Below the pieces are notes generated by a model, which had not been told where the DNA came from, searched no databases, and worked only from the letters and a program-made list of their open reading frames with translations. A stretch of 64,000 nucleotides of DNA. It comes from Sorangium cellulosum. Its GTDB lineage: Bacteria; Myxococcota_A; Polyangia; Polyangiales; Polyangiaceae. The position numbers were made by a program, and so were the translations under genes. The stretch lies in the NCBI GenBank assembly GCA_020720045.1, contig DYPH01000001.1:21749-85748 (forward strand), in the 5' to 3' direction. Positions 1 through 9,134 of the stretch are shown here, in pieces (position 1 is the first letter of the stretch; each line of letters begins with the position of its first letter).

Positions 1-100
1 CGGACGCGTCGGCATCGAACTCCGCGCCGTCTCCCGCTTCGCGGACGGACGCGTCGGCATCGAACTCCGCGCCGTCTCCCGCTTCGCGGACGGACGCGTC
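1..100. repeat. 45-bp tandem repeat upstream of the first regulator gene
   Basis: Two complete 45-bp units (1-45 and 46-90) are followed by the first 10 bases of a third. Each unit holds the core CGCGCCGTCTCCCGCTTC followed by a GCGGACGGACGCGTC-like segment. The array may begin before the window. It ends about 20 bp before the start codon of the FHA/sigma-54 regulator, so it may be part of that gene's 5' region. The same sequence recurs inverted at about 4508-4582 and, slightly diverged, at 29290-29333. Confidence 0.9.
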
Positions 101-119
101 TGGCAAACGCCCCTTCCCC

Positions 120-2051
120 ATGGATGAAAATCCGAGCTACTTTGCGCGCCAGATGCCGCTCCTGAAATGGTTCCCTGCGCAAGGTACCGCCAAGTCGTTT
201 GTGCTCTTCAAGCCGGTGACGACCATCGGAGCCGCGCTCGGCAATGACGTCGTTCTCCCGGGTGGCGGCCTCGCCGCGACCCACGTGCAGGTGCTTTTTG
301 ACGGCCGAGATTTCAACCTGGAAGAGGTTGATAAACAAGGCGAAATCCTTGTTAATGGCAAGAAGAAGCGGCGCGCGCGCCTCGTCCACAACGACCGGCT
401 GACGCTAGGCCACGCCGAGGTCACGTTCAGCATGTTCGATGAGCCCCATCGGAGCGCACCTTCCGTGCAGAGTGCACAGGTTGGCGAGCCCCAGGGGACG
501 ACTCTCCATCACGTAGAGGGCGTCCGGAAGCTCCACGCCTTTTCGGAAAAGCTGATGACGGTCCGCGAAGAAGCGGAGATCCTTGAAGCGATGCTCGACG
601 CCGTCCTCGATGTGACCGGCGCAGAAAAGGGCTTTGTTCTCCTCCGCTCCGATGCCTTCGGCGGCGAAGCGACCCCCGGTCGCCCGGTCGTCCGTGCGAG
701 CCGCCACGTACGCGCCAACGCCCTCGGCGACGGCAGCGGCGCCATCTCCGACAGCATCGTGGCGCGCGTGCTCGACACGGGAAAACCGCTGATTGTAAGC
801 GATGCGCTCTCGGACGCCCAGTTCTCCGCCAGCGAGAGCGTGGTCGCCCTCCAGCTGAGTTCGGTGATGTGTGCGCCGCTCGTGTCGCAGGGGCACGTTA
901 TCGGGGCGCTCTACGTCGGCAACGACCGCGTCAAAGGGCTTTTCCAGCGCTCTCAGTTGGATCTTCTCTCCATTTTCGCCGCACAAGCGTCGCTCATCCT
1001 GCAGAACGCGACGCTCCTCTCGGCCCTGCGCGCCGACAAGGAGAAGCTCTCCGAAGAACTCCAAGACAAGCGCTTCGGCGACATCATCGGCGTCTGCCCG
1101 TCGATGCAGGAGGTCTTCCGGAAGCTGCAGAAGGTCGCCACGACCGATATTTCGGTCCTCGTCACCGGCGAGACCGGCACCGGCAAAGAACTCATCGCCC
1201 GCGAGATCCACCGTCGGAGCAACCGAGCGAACGGCCCCTTCATCGTCATCAACTGCGGCGCCATTCCCGAAAACCTGATTGAGAGCGAACTTTTTGGTCA
1301 TGTGAAGGGCGCCTTCACCGGAGCGATCGCGTCGCGCCCCGGGAAGTTCCAAGCAGCAGACAAGGGGACACTCTTCCTCGACGAAATCGGCGAACTCCCG
1401 CTGAATTTGCAGGTAAAGCTGCTCCGCGCCCTCCAAGAGCGGATCGTCTTCCGCGTGGGTGATTCGCGCCCCGAGAAGGTCGATATCCGAATCGTTGCTG
1501 CAACGAATCGCGTCCTCGAGGAAGAAATCAAACGCGGTAGTTTCCGCGAAGATTTGTACTACCGCCTCAACGTCGTGAACATCTTCTTGCCGCCGCTCCG
1601 GGAGCGCGGGGACGACGTCGTCGTGCTGGCGAAGGCGCTCCTTTCGAAGCACGCAGAGGAATTGCGCAGTCAAGTCCAGGGGTTCACCCCGCAGGCGCTG
1701 GCGGCGATCCGCAAGCACAACTGGCCGGGCAACATCCGCCAGCTGGAGAACCGAATCAAGAAGGCGCTCGTGATGTGCGAGCGCTCGGTCCTCGACGTCG
1801 TCGATCTGGAACTCGAGAAGCCGGGCGAAAGCGCGATTCTTCCTCTGGAAAAGGCGAAGGAAGACTTTCAGCGGCGCTACGTGCTTGAGGTCCTCGAGCG
1901 GAACAACGGCAACCGGACGCAGACGGCACGCGACCTCGGCGTCGACCCGCGCACGATCTTCCGCTACCTGGAGCGCGAAGCGAACCCGATGCCGAGTCAG
2001 GCTGGCGGGCTCCCGCTCCCCTCGACGCGCGGCGACGGTTTCGACCGCTGA
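120..2051 (+). CDS. FHA-GAF sigma-54-dependent transcriptional activator
   Basis: This 643-residue protein is a bacterial enhancer-binding protein. An FHA domain (about residues 25-105), expected to read phosphothreonine, is followed by a GAF sensory domain (about 135-300). The AAA+ core spans about 320-560, with Walker A GETGTGKE at 350-357, the sigma-54 contact loop GAFTGA at 397-402 and Walker B FLDEIGE near 419-425. A Fis-type helix-turn-helix lies at about 590-620. FHA plus GAF on one activator is a myxobacterial style of architecture, so it probably links Ser/Thr kinase signalling to sigma-54 promoters (inference). The start ATG follows the 45-bp repeat with no clear Shine-Dalgarno sequence. 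The target genes cannot be told from the sequence. Confidence 0.95.
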   Translation: MDENPSYFARQMPLLKWFPAQGTAKSFVLFKPVTTIGAALGNDVVLPGGGLAATHVQVLFDGRDFNLEEVDKQGEILVNGKKKRRARLVHNDRLTLGHAEVTFSMFDEPHRSAPSVQSAQVGEPQGTTLHHVEGVRKLHAFSEKLMTVREEAEILEAMLDAVLDVTGAEKGFVLLRSDAFGGEATPGRPVVRASRHVRANALGDGSGAISDSIVARVLDTGKPLIVSDALSDAQFSASESVVALQLSSVMCAPLVSQGHVIGALYVGNDRVKGLFQRSQLDLLSIFAAQASLILQNATLLSALRADKEKLSEELQDKRFGDIIGVCPSMQEVFRKLQKVATTDISVLVTGETGTGKELIAREIHRRSNRANGPFIVINCGAIPENLIESELFGHVKGAFTGAIASRPGKFQAADKGTLFLDEIGELPLNLQVKLLRALQERIVFRVGDSRPEKVDIRIVAATNRVLEEEIKRGSFREDLYYRLNVVNIFLPPLRERGDDVVVLAKALLSKHAEELRSQVQGFTPQALAAIRKHNWPGNIRQLENRIKKALVMCERSVLDVVDLELEKPGESAILPLEKAKEDFQRRYVLEVLERNNGNRTQTARDLGVDPRTIFRYLEREANPMPSQAGGLPLPSTRGDGFDR

Positions 2052-2101
2052 CCGTTCACGCTGCGCCGTAGGCAGGGAGGGCGATTTTTCCAAGGATTCT
2101 T

Positions 2102-4504
2102 GTGATTTCGCCCGCCCCTGCCAAGACCCTCCACGACCTCGAATACCCCCGCATGCTCGCCGCCCTCGTGGAGCGGTGCGTTTCGCCGCAAGGGGCCGCC
2201 GCCGCCGCTGCCCATCGCTTCGCCGAAGGGCGCGAGGCGGCTCGCCAGTGGATCGCCGAAGGGCAAGAGGCGATCGACCTGCTCTTTGCCGGCGAGCCGC
2301 TTCCGGTGGGGCCGCTCCGGGAGACCGGCGAGGCGCTTGCGCGGCTGCGGGCGTCCGGCGTCCTTGCCGGACCGGAAATTCGCGCGCTCCTTGAGCTCGT
2401 GCGGCTAGGGCGGACGCTGCGAAAGTTTGTGTCCCAACGAATCGGGCGACTCCCGGCGCTGAGCGCGATCCTCCTCACCGATCCGACCCTCGATCGCATC
2501 GAGGAGAGCCTCGGGACTTCCTTCGATGGCGATGGGGCGCTGGCCGACCACGCGAGCCCCCATCTTCGCGAACTTCGAAGTGAATTTCGAAATGCCCGCG
2601 GTCGTATGCTCGCACGCATGGAGGAGTTACTCGTCCGCCACGCCTCCATCATCCAAGAGCATTTCGTGACCGAGCGCGAAGGGCGTTGGGTGCTCCCGAT
2701 TCGCTCGGATGCCCACGAGCGCTTTCCGGGGATTGTGCACGCATCGAGCGCAAGCGGCGCCACCCTCTTCGTGGAGCCGCGGAGCGTGATTCCGATGGGG
2801 AATCGCCTCAAGGTCCTTGAGGGGGAAATCGCCCGCGAAGAGCTTGCAATTTACACACAAATGTCGAGCGACCTCGCCGAGCGCCTCCCCTCGCTCCTCG
2901 GCCTTGAGGCGGCGATCGCCCGTGCCGACGTCCTCGCCGCGATCGCCCGCCTCGCCGAAGAGCTCGGCCTCCAGTACCCAGTCCTTGCCGACGACGCACG
3001 CCTCGACCTGAAGAAGGCGCGCCACCCGATCCTGCTGCTCGACGGCGTCGACGTCGTCCCGAGCGATCTCTCGGTCGCCGCCGGCCATGCGGTCGTCGTC
3101 TCCGGACCAAACGCGGGCGGGAAGACGGTCGCCCTCAAAACCCTCGGACTTGCTGCGCTTTTCATCCGCGCCGGGCTTCCGATCCCCGCGGGGGCAGGCT
3201 CCTCCGTCGGCTATTTTGAGCAGGTCCTCACCGACGTTGGTGACGAGCAGAGCCTCCAGAAGAACCTCTCCACGTTCAGTGCCCACGTGCAGAACGTCGC
3301 CGGGATTCTTGAGGCGACCCGGGAAGGGGTCCTCGTCCTCCTCGACGAGCTCGCCGGCGGGACCGACCCCCGCGAAGGGGAGGCGCTCGCCGCAGGGATC
3401 CTTCAGTCGCTGTGCGCGCGGCGCGGCGCCGTCGTCGTCACGACGCACTACGAGGGGCTGAAGGCGCTCGCTCTGGCCGACGATCGGTTCACGAACGCCT
3501 CCGTCGGTTTCAATCGAGAGACACTGCTCCCGACCTTTCAGTTTTTGCTCGGCGTCCCCGGAAGCTCATCGGCCCTTTCGGTCGCCCGGCGCTTCGGTAT
3601 TCCAGGGACGGTTATTGAGCGAGCGGAGGGGTTCTTGTCCCGTGAAGATCGGAACTTCGACGAGGTCGTCAAACGCCTGGAGACGGAGCGGGCCGCCCTC
3701 GAGCTCGCGCGCCGCGCCGCCGAAGATGCCCGCGAAGAGGCAGATTCGTTGAAGCGCCAACTATCGGAGAGCCTTGCGACGATTGAGGAGCGCACGAAGG
3801 CCAAATTGGCGCGTGAGGCGAATGAAATCTACGAAGCGCTCCGAAAGTCTCGCGAAGAATTAAGGCAAGTGCGGGCGACGCTTCGCGCGAAGAAACCCGA
3901 TGAGTCCCAGGTGCGCGCCGCCGAAAAAGCGCTGGATCGTGTTGCGGCCGAGGTGCGCTTTGATGCCCCCCTCGGCCGTCTCCTCGGCGGCCCGGCGCCA
4001 GCCATCAACCCGCTCGCTGACGGCGTGCTCAAGAAGGGGCAACGCGTGTATGTTTCACGGATTCGGATGACGGCCGAAATCGTGGAGATCTTGGGCCCGG
4101 ATCAGATCCGTGTCGCCGCCGGTCCGATGAAGCTGATCGTGAGTCCGAGCGAGCTTGGCGAGCCGGAAGCCCCCGCCGAAGCGAAGCGCACCGGAAAGCG
4201 CCCAGCGAGCGACCTCTTGCCGCGCCGGGACACCGCGCCGGAAGTCGCCGTCCAGACGACCGACAACAGTTGCGATCTCCGTGGCTTACGAACCGATGAT
4301 GCCCTTGCGATGGCCGTCAGCTTCCTCGACCGCGCCCTCGGCAGCGGACAGAAAGTTGTATTCTTCATCCATGGCCACGGCACCGGCGCCGTCCGTGACG
4401 CGCTCCGCAAGGAGCTGGCAATGAGCCGCTACGTGGCGAACCACCGCCCCGGCGGCCCCCACGAAGGGGGCGACGGAGTGACCGCCGCGTGGCTCGCCGA
4501 TTGA
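2102..4504 (+). CDS. mutS2: Endonuclease MutS2 / ribosome-rescue ATPase
   Basis: At 800 residues this has the MutS2 layout: a core and lever region, an ABC-type ATPase with Walker A GPNAGGKT at 335-342 and Walker B LVLLDE at about 411-416, a long coiled coil (about 500-600), and a C-terminal Smr domain with DLRG near 722 and HGHGTGAVRD near 758. MutS2 lacks the mismatch-binding domain of MutS; family members suppress recombination or split collided ribosomes. The GTG start follows an AAGGA-like sequence at about 2091-2096. It lies 50 bp after the regulator on the same strand and may be co-transcribed. A true MutS is also present at the far end of the window. Confidence 0.95.
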   Translation: MISPAPAKTLHDLEYPRMLAALVERCVSPQGAAAAAAHRFAEGREAARQWIAEGQEAIDLLFAGEPLPVGPLRETGEALARLRASGVLAGPEIRALLELVRLGRTLRKFVSQRIGRLPALSAILLTDPTLDRIEESLGTSFDGDGALADHASPHLRELRSEFRNARGRMLARMEELLVRHASIIQEHFVTEREGRWVLPIRSDAHERFPGIVHASSASGATLFVEPRSVIPMGNRLKVLEGEIAREELAIYTQMSSDLAERLPSLLGLEAAIARADVLAAIARLAEELGLQYPVLADDARLDLKKARHPILLLDGVDVVPSDLSVAAGHAVVVSGPNAGGKTVALKTLGLAALFIRAGLPIPAGAGSSVGYFEQVLTDVGDEQSLQKNLSTFSAHVQNVAGILEATREGVLVLLDELAGGTDPREGEALAAGILQSLCARRGAVVVTTHYEGLKALALADDRFTNASVGFNRETLLPTFQFLLGVPGSSSALSVARRFGIPGTVIERAEGFLSREDRNFDEVVKRLETERAALELARRAAEDAREEADSLKRQLSESLATIEERTKAKLAREANEIYEALRKSREELRQVRATLRAKKPDESQVRAAEKALDRVAAEVRFDAPLGRLLGGPAPAINPLADGVLKKGQRVYVSRIRMTAEIVEILGPDQIRVAAGPMKLIVSPSELGEPEAPAEAKRTGKRPASDLLPRRDTAPEVAVQTTDNSCDLRGLRTDDALAMAVSFLDRALGSGQKVVFFIHGHGTGAVRDALRKELAMSRYVANHRPGGPHEGGDGVTAAWLAD

Positions 4505-4507
4505 GCC

Positions 4508-4582
4508 TCACCGCGTCCGTCCGCGAAGCGGGAGACGGCGCGGACTTCTTGCCAAACGCGTCCGTCCGCGAAGCGGGCGCAC
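4508..4582. repeat. Inverted copies of the 45-bp repeat family
   Basis: Two copies of GCGTCCGTCCGCGAAGCGGG stand about 48 bp apart just after the mutS2 stop codon. Read on the minus strand, this block matches the array at 1-100, including the core and the TGGCAA that follows the array there. The regulator-mutS2 pair is therefore bracketed by inverted copies of the repeat. There is no adjoining transposase. Confidence 0.8.
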
Positions 4583-4621
4583 TTTCCTGAAATACCTATG
4601 TATTTCTAGGCGCGACGTGGG

Positions 4622-6253
4622 CTAGCGACCGATCGCAAACAGGAAGACCGATGCGGCGCTGATGCAGGCCAAGCCGGCGAAGAGGAAACGCCCAACCCGG
4701 AAACGAGCGACCGCTGGGCGGAGGGCTTCGACGAGCGCCGCTTCTGTCCCCGCGACGACAAGAAGCGGCTTCGCGGGCGCGCCCCGAAGTACCGCGTGAC
4801 TCGCAACGCTCCTGTAGCCGCCACCAACCTGCCGCTCGCACCCGTCGGTCTCCCGCGCGACGCTCCCCAGCAAGTAAAGCGCTTCGCCGGGCAGCAGCGA
4901 CTCTTCGCGGACCCGGTAGGTGAACGACGGGGTCGGATGGACGAGCTTCGCGAGCGCCGGAGGAACGTCATCCCGTTCCGAACAAAAGAGATTGAAGGCG
5001 CAGTCTTGGGTGTAAAGTTCCCCGCGTCCCGATGGGTCCACAAGAGGAACTGTTTCCGGCCTAGCCTGTAGGAAAACAATATTTGTGACCGACGACTTCC
5101 CCTGGGGACGCGTCTCCCACACGGTGACCCGAGAAAAGGCGTAGGCGCGCTCCCCGAGCAAACTGGGGTGGACAGGTGCATCCGACGCAACATGCACCGA
5201 TAGTTCGACTTCTTTCCCATCCGCGGCGGCAAGCGGGGTCGTGGCGAGCGCCTCCGTGGGGGTCAGGAGAGCATCAACGTCGACCGCCATCCGCGCCATC
5301 CATCCGGCGACGAGCGCAAATAGGACCGGTGGCGCCAGTGACCCGACGGCCGACATCCACGTAATTTCAGGCGTAGCATTTCCAAGAATGAGTGTCGCAA
5401 CAAGCAGGGCCGCAAGAGCAATTCCCACCGGCATTCCGCGCGACTTTTCGGGTCGGCGATGGTGGGCGCGCAGGACTTCGATCATCCCCCAGCCCCGTCG
5501 ACCGCGGAGCCCTAGGAACCACGGAAATGCGACGATCAAGGTGAGCAGCCCAAGCCGCCCGGGAATCATGGCGACGGCGTCCCGCAAACGAAAATCGCGT
5601 GGGTCGGCGCCCGGCAGCGCCGCGGTGACGGCGAGTGGCTTTGTGGCGACGACCCGCCGAAAGAACCCCAGCCGAGGTACCGCCGGGCACGGCCCCAAGG
5701 TAGGGACTGGCGCGTGCGCGGCCGACGAGGAAGACGCGGCCGACGGGTCTTCACGAATGACGCATCCGTCCACAAAGACTGGGGAATCGGCGCGCGCGCA
5801 GCGAAGGCGGACGCGACCCCCCATCGCGATACGAGGGGCCCGTCTCCGCACCTCAGCCTCTTCCGCCGCGGTGGCGAGGTGGTAGGGCGTCCCCGGCATC
5901 GATGCATGTTGCACAGAAATCGGCAGGAGTTCGCCGTTCGGGAATTCGACGCCGGGTGACGTCCGGAAGATCCAATCGTCGTCGGTGCGCCAGCCGCCCC
6001 CCTTCCCGCTCACGAAGTGCTCGTGGAGGACCTCGCAAAAAGGCCCGAGGGCGGTCGGCGTTTCGGCGGCGCGGAGCCGCGCGACGCCCCAAATGGGTGA
6101 CCCGACGGTCCCTTCGAAATGCGCAGGAATCCTATAAAGCCGAAGTAACTCAGGAACTTCGTCAATAAGCGGCACCGCCAGACCGATTCCGATCGCCAGC
6201 GCGATGAGGGCCCCCGCCACCCTCCACACCCAGTCTTGGGCGGTGCGCGGCAT
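4622..6253 (-). CDS. GIDE-like multi-pass membrane protein
   Basis: This 543-residue protein has an N-terminal membrane segment (about residues 14-32), a soluble extracytoplasmic-looking region, three hydrophobic segments in the middle (about 230-320) and a final one at the C-terminus. The region from about 335 to 510 resembles the GIDE domain found beside the MUL1 E3 ligase RING in eukaryotes and as a stand-alone domain in bacteria: an AYAFSRVTVWE-type strand, a VPLVDPSGRGEL-type turn and a LLPGEALYLLGSV-type motif. No RING is present and the bacterial role of the domain is unknown. I chose the ATG at 6253 because GAGGGA precedes it; an upstream ATG at 6283 has no such signal. One exact TGCA-N3-TGCA site lies at 5903. 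Confidence 0.8.
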   Translation of the reverse strand: MPRTAQDWVWRVAGALIALAIGIGLAVPLIDEVPELLRLYRIPAHFEGTVGSPIWGVARLRAAETPTALGPFCEVLHEHFVSGKGGGWRTDDDWIFRTSPGVEFPNGELLPISVQHASMPGTPYHLATAAEEAEVRRRAPRIAMGGRVRLRCARADSPVFVDGCVIREDPSAASSSSAAHAPVPTLGPCPAVPRLGFFRRVVATKPLAVTAALPGADPRDFRLRDAVAMIPGRLGLLTLIVAFPWFLGLRGRRGWGMIEVLRAHHRRPEKSRGMPVGIALAALLVATLILGNATPEITWMSAVGSLAPPVLFALVAGWMARMAVDVDALLTPTEALATTPLAAADGKEVELSVHVASDAPVHPSLLGERAYAFSRVTVWETRPQGKSSVTNIVFLQARPETVPLVDPSGRGELYTQDCAFNLFCSERDDVPPALAKLVHPTPSFTYRVREESLLPGEALYLLGSVARETDGCERQVGGGYRSVASHAVLRGAPAKPLLVVAGTEAALVEALRPAVARFRVGRFLFAGLACISAASVFLFAIGR

Positions 6254-6340
6254 GTCGGATCCCTCGGCGCGGGTGCGTTCCATGCGCCCGAGGATACGGT
6301 CCCGGCACGCGCACGTCCTCTTTTCTGTGCGCTCAAACAG

Positions 6341-6373
6341 AGAAAGCGCCCTTTGCCAATGGCAAAAGGCGCT
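6341..6373 (-). terminator. Rho-independent terminator of pckG
   Basis: The arms AGCGCC-CTTTGCC and GGCAAAA-GGCGCT form a stem with one mismatch and a 3-base loop. On the minus strand it is followed by TTTCTCTGTTT. It begins about 20 bp after the pckG stop codon. Confidence 0.8.
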
Positions 6374-6394
6374 CTCGGTCGGCCGCGAAGGACC

Positions 6395-8185
6395 TCAGGT
6401 TACCGTCGGGTCGGCCATCAGCTCAATGCGGGCAAGCATCAAGTCGCGCTGGAGGCGGAGCACCTTCGGCATGCGCGGCCCCATCTGGTCGAAGAAGGCA
6501 TCGAGGCTCTCGAGCTCCTGCTTCCACTCGGTGAAGTTGACGCTCGTCGCCTCGTCGACGGTCTCCGAGGAGATCGCGAGTTCGGAGAGGTCGAGGTCGC
6601 CCGCCTTGGGGACCCAGCCCATCGGCGTCTCGTAGCCGCCAACGCGGAGGCGGCTACGATCAATGACCCATTTGAGCACGCGCATGTTCTCGCCGTACCC
6701 GGGCCAGAGGAAGGAGCCGTCCTTGCCCTTGCGGAACCAGTTGACCATGAAGAGCTTCGGCGGATTGGCGAGCTTCGTCTGCATCGCGAGCCAGTGACCG
6801 AAGTAATCCGCCATGTTGTAGCCGCAGAAGGGCAACATCGCGAAGGGGTCGCGGCGGACGATTCCGACGGCGCCAGTGGCGGCGGCGGTCGTTTCCGAAC
6901 CCATCGTCGCGCCAAAGAAGACGCCGTTCACCCAATTGAAGGCCTGCATGACGAGCGGCACCGTCGTCGCGCGGCGACCGCCGAAAATGATCGCGCTGAT
7001 CGGAACGCCCTTCGGGTCGTCCCAGTACTTGGAGAGGGCGGGGTTGTTCTGCGCGGGGGCAGTAAAGCGGGAATTCGGGTGGGCAGCCTTCTCGGTGGAG
7101 CCCTTCTTCCGGGGGCGCCCTTGCCAGTCGGTCGCCTCTTCCGGCGCCGGCGTCCCCATGCCTTCCCACCAAACATCTTTGTCTGACGTGAGCGCGACGT
7201 TCGTGAAAATCGTGTTTGAACGGATGGAGAGCATCGCGTTCGCGTTCGATTCCATGCTCGTTCCGGGGGCGACGCCGAAGTAGCCGGCTTCCGGATTGAT
7301 CGCCCAGAGGCGGCCGTCTTCACCGACGCGCATCCACGCGATGTCGTCGCCGACCGTCCAGACCTTCCAGCCCTTGAAGCGCTTCGGCGGGATCATCATG
7401 GAGAAGTTCGTCTTCCCGCAGGCCGACGGGAAGGCGGCAGCGACGTAGGTCGTCTCCCCTTCCGGGCTCTCGACGCCGAGGATCAGCATGTGCTCGGCGA
7501 GCCAGCCTTCCTTCCTGCCGAGGTAGCTGCCGATACGGAGCGCCAAGCACTTCTTCCCGAGAAGAACGTTGCCGCCGTAGCCGGAGCCGACCGACCAGAT
7601 CGTGTTGTCCTGGGGGAAGTGGCAGATAAAACGGCGTTCCGGGTTGCAATCGAGGGTGCTGTGGAGGCCGCGATTGAAGTCGTTCGAGTCGCCGAGCTGG
7701 TCGAGGGCGATCTTCCCCATGCGTGTCATGATGCGCATGTTAAGTGCAACATACACGCTATCAGTGACCTCAACGCCGACCTTGCTCATCGGCGAGCCGG
7801 CGGGGCCCATGATGTACGGGACGACGTACATCGTGCGGCCCGTCATCGAGCCGTCGAAGAGCGGCGTGAGCTTCGCGTAGGCGTCCGCGGGCGCCATCCA
7901 GTTGTTCGTCGGGCCCGCTTCTTCCTTCTCCGGCGTGCAGATGAAGGTGAGGTGCTCGACGCGGGCGACGTCGTTCGAGTTGGAGCGGTGGAAGTAGCAG
8001 CCGGGGCGCGTCTCGGGGTTGAGGGGCTCCAGGATGCCGGCACCCACCGCCTCCTCCGTGAAACGCTTGCGTTCCTCTTCGGAGCCATCGCACCAGACGA
8101 TGCGATCGGGCTTGGTGAGCTTCGCCATTTCATCGACCCACGCGAGGAGGGTCTTATTCGAGGTGAGTGAGGTCGGCTGGGTCAT
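6395..8185 (-). CDS. pckG: Phosphoenolpyruvate carboxykinase (GTP)
   Basis: This cytoplasmic enzyme interconverts oxaloacetate and PEP with GTP/GDP, the first committed step of gluconeogenesis. The 596 residues match the usual length. The GTP-PEPCK signature FPSACGKTN, the kinase-1a P-loop, is clear, as are the downstream segments [21 protein letters not shown] and the guanine-site region around [14 protein letters not shown] start at ATG 8185; a GTG 39 nt upstream adds an unconserved tail. No Shine-Dalgarno sequence is visible, but TAGACG lies 10 nt before this ATG, fitting a leaderless transcript. A strong terminator follows. With acs, glpK and isocitrate dehydrogenase nearby, growth on acetate, glycerol or amino acids is plausible. 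Confidence 0.97.
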   Translation of the reverse strand: MTQPTSLTSNKTLLAWVDEMAKLTKPDRIVWCDGSEEERKRFTEEAVGAGILEPLNPETRPGCYFHRSNSNDVARVEHLTFICTPEKEEAGPTNNWMAPADAYAKLTPLFDGSMTGRTMYVVPYIMGPAGSPMSKVGVEVTDSVYVALNMRIMTRMGKIALDQLGDSNDFNRGLHSTLDCNPERRFICHFPQDNTIWSVGSGYGGNVLLGKKCLALRIGSYLGRKEGWLAEHMLILGVESPEGETTYVAAAFPSACGKTNFSMMIPPKRFKGWKVWTVGDDIAWMRVGEDGRLWAINPEAGYFGVAPGTSMESNANAMLSIRSNTIFTNVALTSDKDVWWEGMGTPAPEEATDWQGRPRKKGSTEKAAHPNSRFTAPAQNNPALSKYWDDPKGVPISAIIFGGRRATTVPLVMQAFNWVNGVFFGATMGSETTAAATGAVGIVRRDPFAMLPFCGYNMADYFGHWLAMQTKLANPPKLFMVNWFRKGKDGSFLWPGYGENMRVLKWVIDRSRLRVGGYETPMGWVPKAGDLDLSELAISSETVDEATSVNFTEWKQELESLDAFFDQMGPRMPKVLRLQRDLMLARIELMADPTVT

Positions 8186-8396
8186 TGCAAGCCAGCGTCT
8201 AGCGCAACCGACGGAGCCGCGCACCAGGGATCAAGAGCCGACCGGTCACGAAAGTGCACCGGCAAAAAGCGCACTTTGTACGCAATTTGCGCGGGCTTGT
8301 CATCGGCGCGGCTTTGGGGAATTGTGATCGGTTTTCGGTACGCGAAACGGGCAATGTTGCGGACCGGTGAGTGGGTGCTTCGGGAAAAGAGAGCTG

Positions 8397-8405
8397 TGCT
8401 AGCTT
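8397..8405 (+). promoter_or_regulatory. Putative extended -10 promoter (TGC-TAGCTT)
   Basis: TGCTAGCTT ends 9 nt before ATG 8415. It is one of four plus-strand TGCTAG sequences that I found, each upstream of a plus-strand start. A GTG at 8406 would abut the hexamer, which argues for the ATG as the real start. No good -35 box is visible. Confidence 0.4.
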
Positions 8406-8414
8406 GTGAAGCGC

Positions 8415-9128
8415 ATGCGCGTTTTTTTCGCCCTGGTCGCCCTGTCACTTCTCGCGTGCACCGGCACGCCGCCCCCCCCGCCGGCGGTCGTTGCCCCGAA
8501 AGCGCCCCCGCGCGACGACGGAAAAGGGGCGAATGCGGCGAAAGGTGGGGGCGGCGATGAGCATTTCGCCGCGCTTGAACAGCTAAAGGTTGCCCCCTTT
8601 GAAGGCAGAACCGATAAGCAAGATGCGCTCTTGGTTCCACTTCCCGATGGGCCCCGCTGGACGCGCGTGCGATTCTGGGGAGTCCCCAGTTTAGTCGGAT
8701 TTCGTTACGGAAAGGACCATCACGCGGTGGTTGGCGCGTTCCTCTCGGAAGTCGACGATTCTTCGAAGCAAGGGATTTGCGGCAAGAATTTTGAGTCCTT
8801 CGCCCAGCCATTCGTCGAGTCTTTTGACGTCGAGGTCAAACGCGAAAAGCCTCAGGCGTTTGCCTGGCGCGCCAAAGAAGACGCGGTCCCGCAAATCATC
8901 GAAGTTGAGGTCATGACCGCGAAGACGGCGACCCTCGCCGCCCGCGACGACTACGCGGGGGCCTACGCGGTCTACCCGGTCTGGGAGCGGCATTGCCTCG
9001 CCATCGGAATCGCCGTCCCGGCCCGCGGCGACATGGGCCGCGCGAAGGCGGTCCGTGATCGGTTTATCGCCGAGGCGTTTCCAAAGATCGTGCTGAAGAC
9101 TGCCCAGGCCCCCGAGAAGCGCTTCTAG
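8415..9128 (+). CDS. Hypothetical lipoprotein
   Basis: The 237-residue product begins with a short basic segment and a hydrophobic core ending in the lipobox LLAC, so it should be lipidated and anchored in an envelope membrane. A Pro/Ala-rich linker (about residues 18-45) leads to a soluble domain with three cysteines and repeated Lys/Glu segments. I recognise no family. The start is ATG 8415; a GTG three codons earlier is also in frame. It is divergent from pckG, and TAGCTT lies 9 nt before the ATG. Confidence 0.75.
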   Translation: MRVFFALVALSLLACTGTPPPPPAVVAPKAPPRDDGKGANAAKGGGGDEHFAALEQLKVAPFEGRTDKQDALLVPLPDGPRWTRVRFWGVPSLVGFRYGKDHHAVVGAFLSEVDDSSKQGICGKNFESFAQPFVESFDVEVKREKPQAFAWRAKEDAVPQIIEVEVMTAKTATLAARDDYAGAYAVYPVWERHCLAIGIAVPARGDMGRAKAVRDRFIAEAFPKIVLKTAQAPEKRF

Positions 9129-9134
9129 GCAGAG

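Noticed and set aside
405-2093. Long minus-strand open frame opposite the first regulator
   Set aside because: The plus-strand gene has complete FHA, GAF, AAA+ and HTH motifs; the reverse frame shows only Arg/Asp-rich sequence typical of antisense frames in GC-rich DNA.
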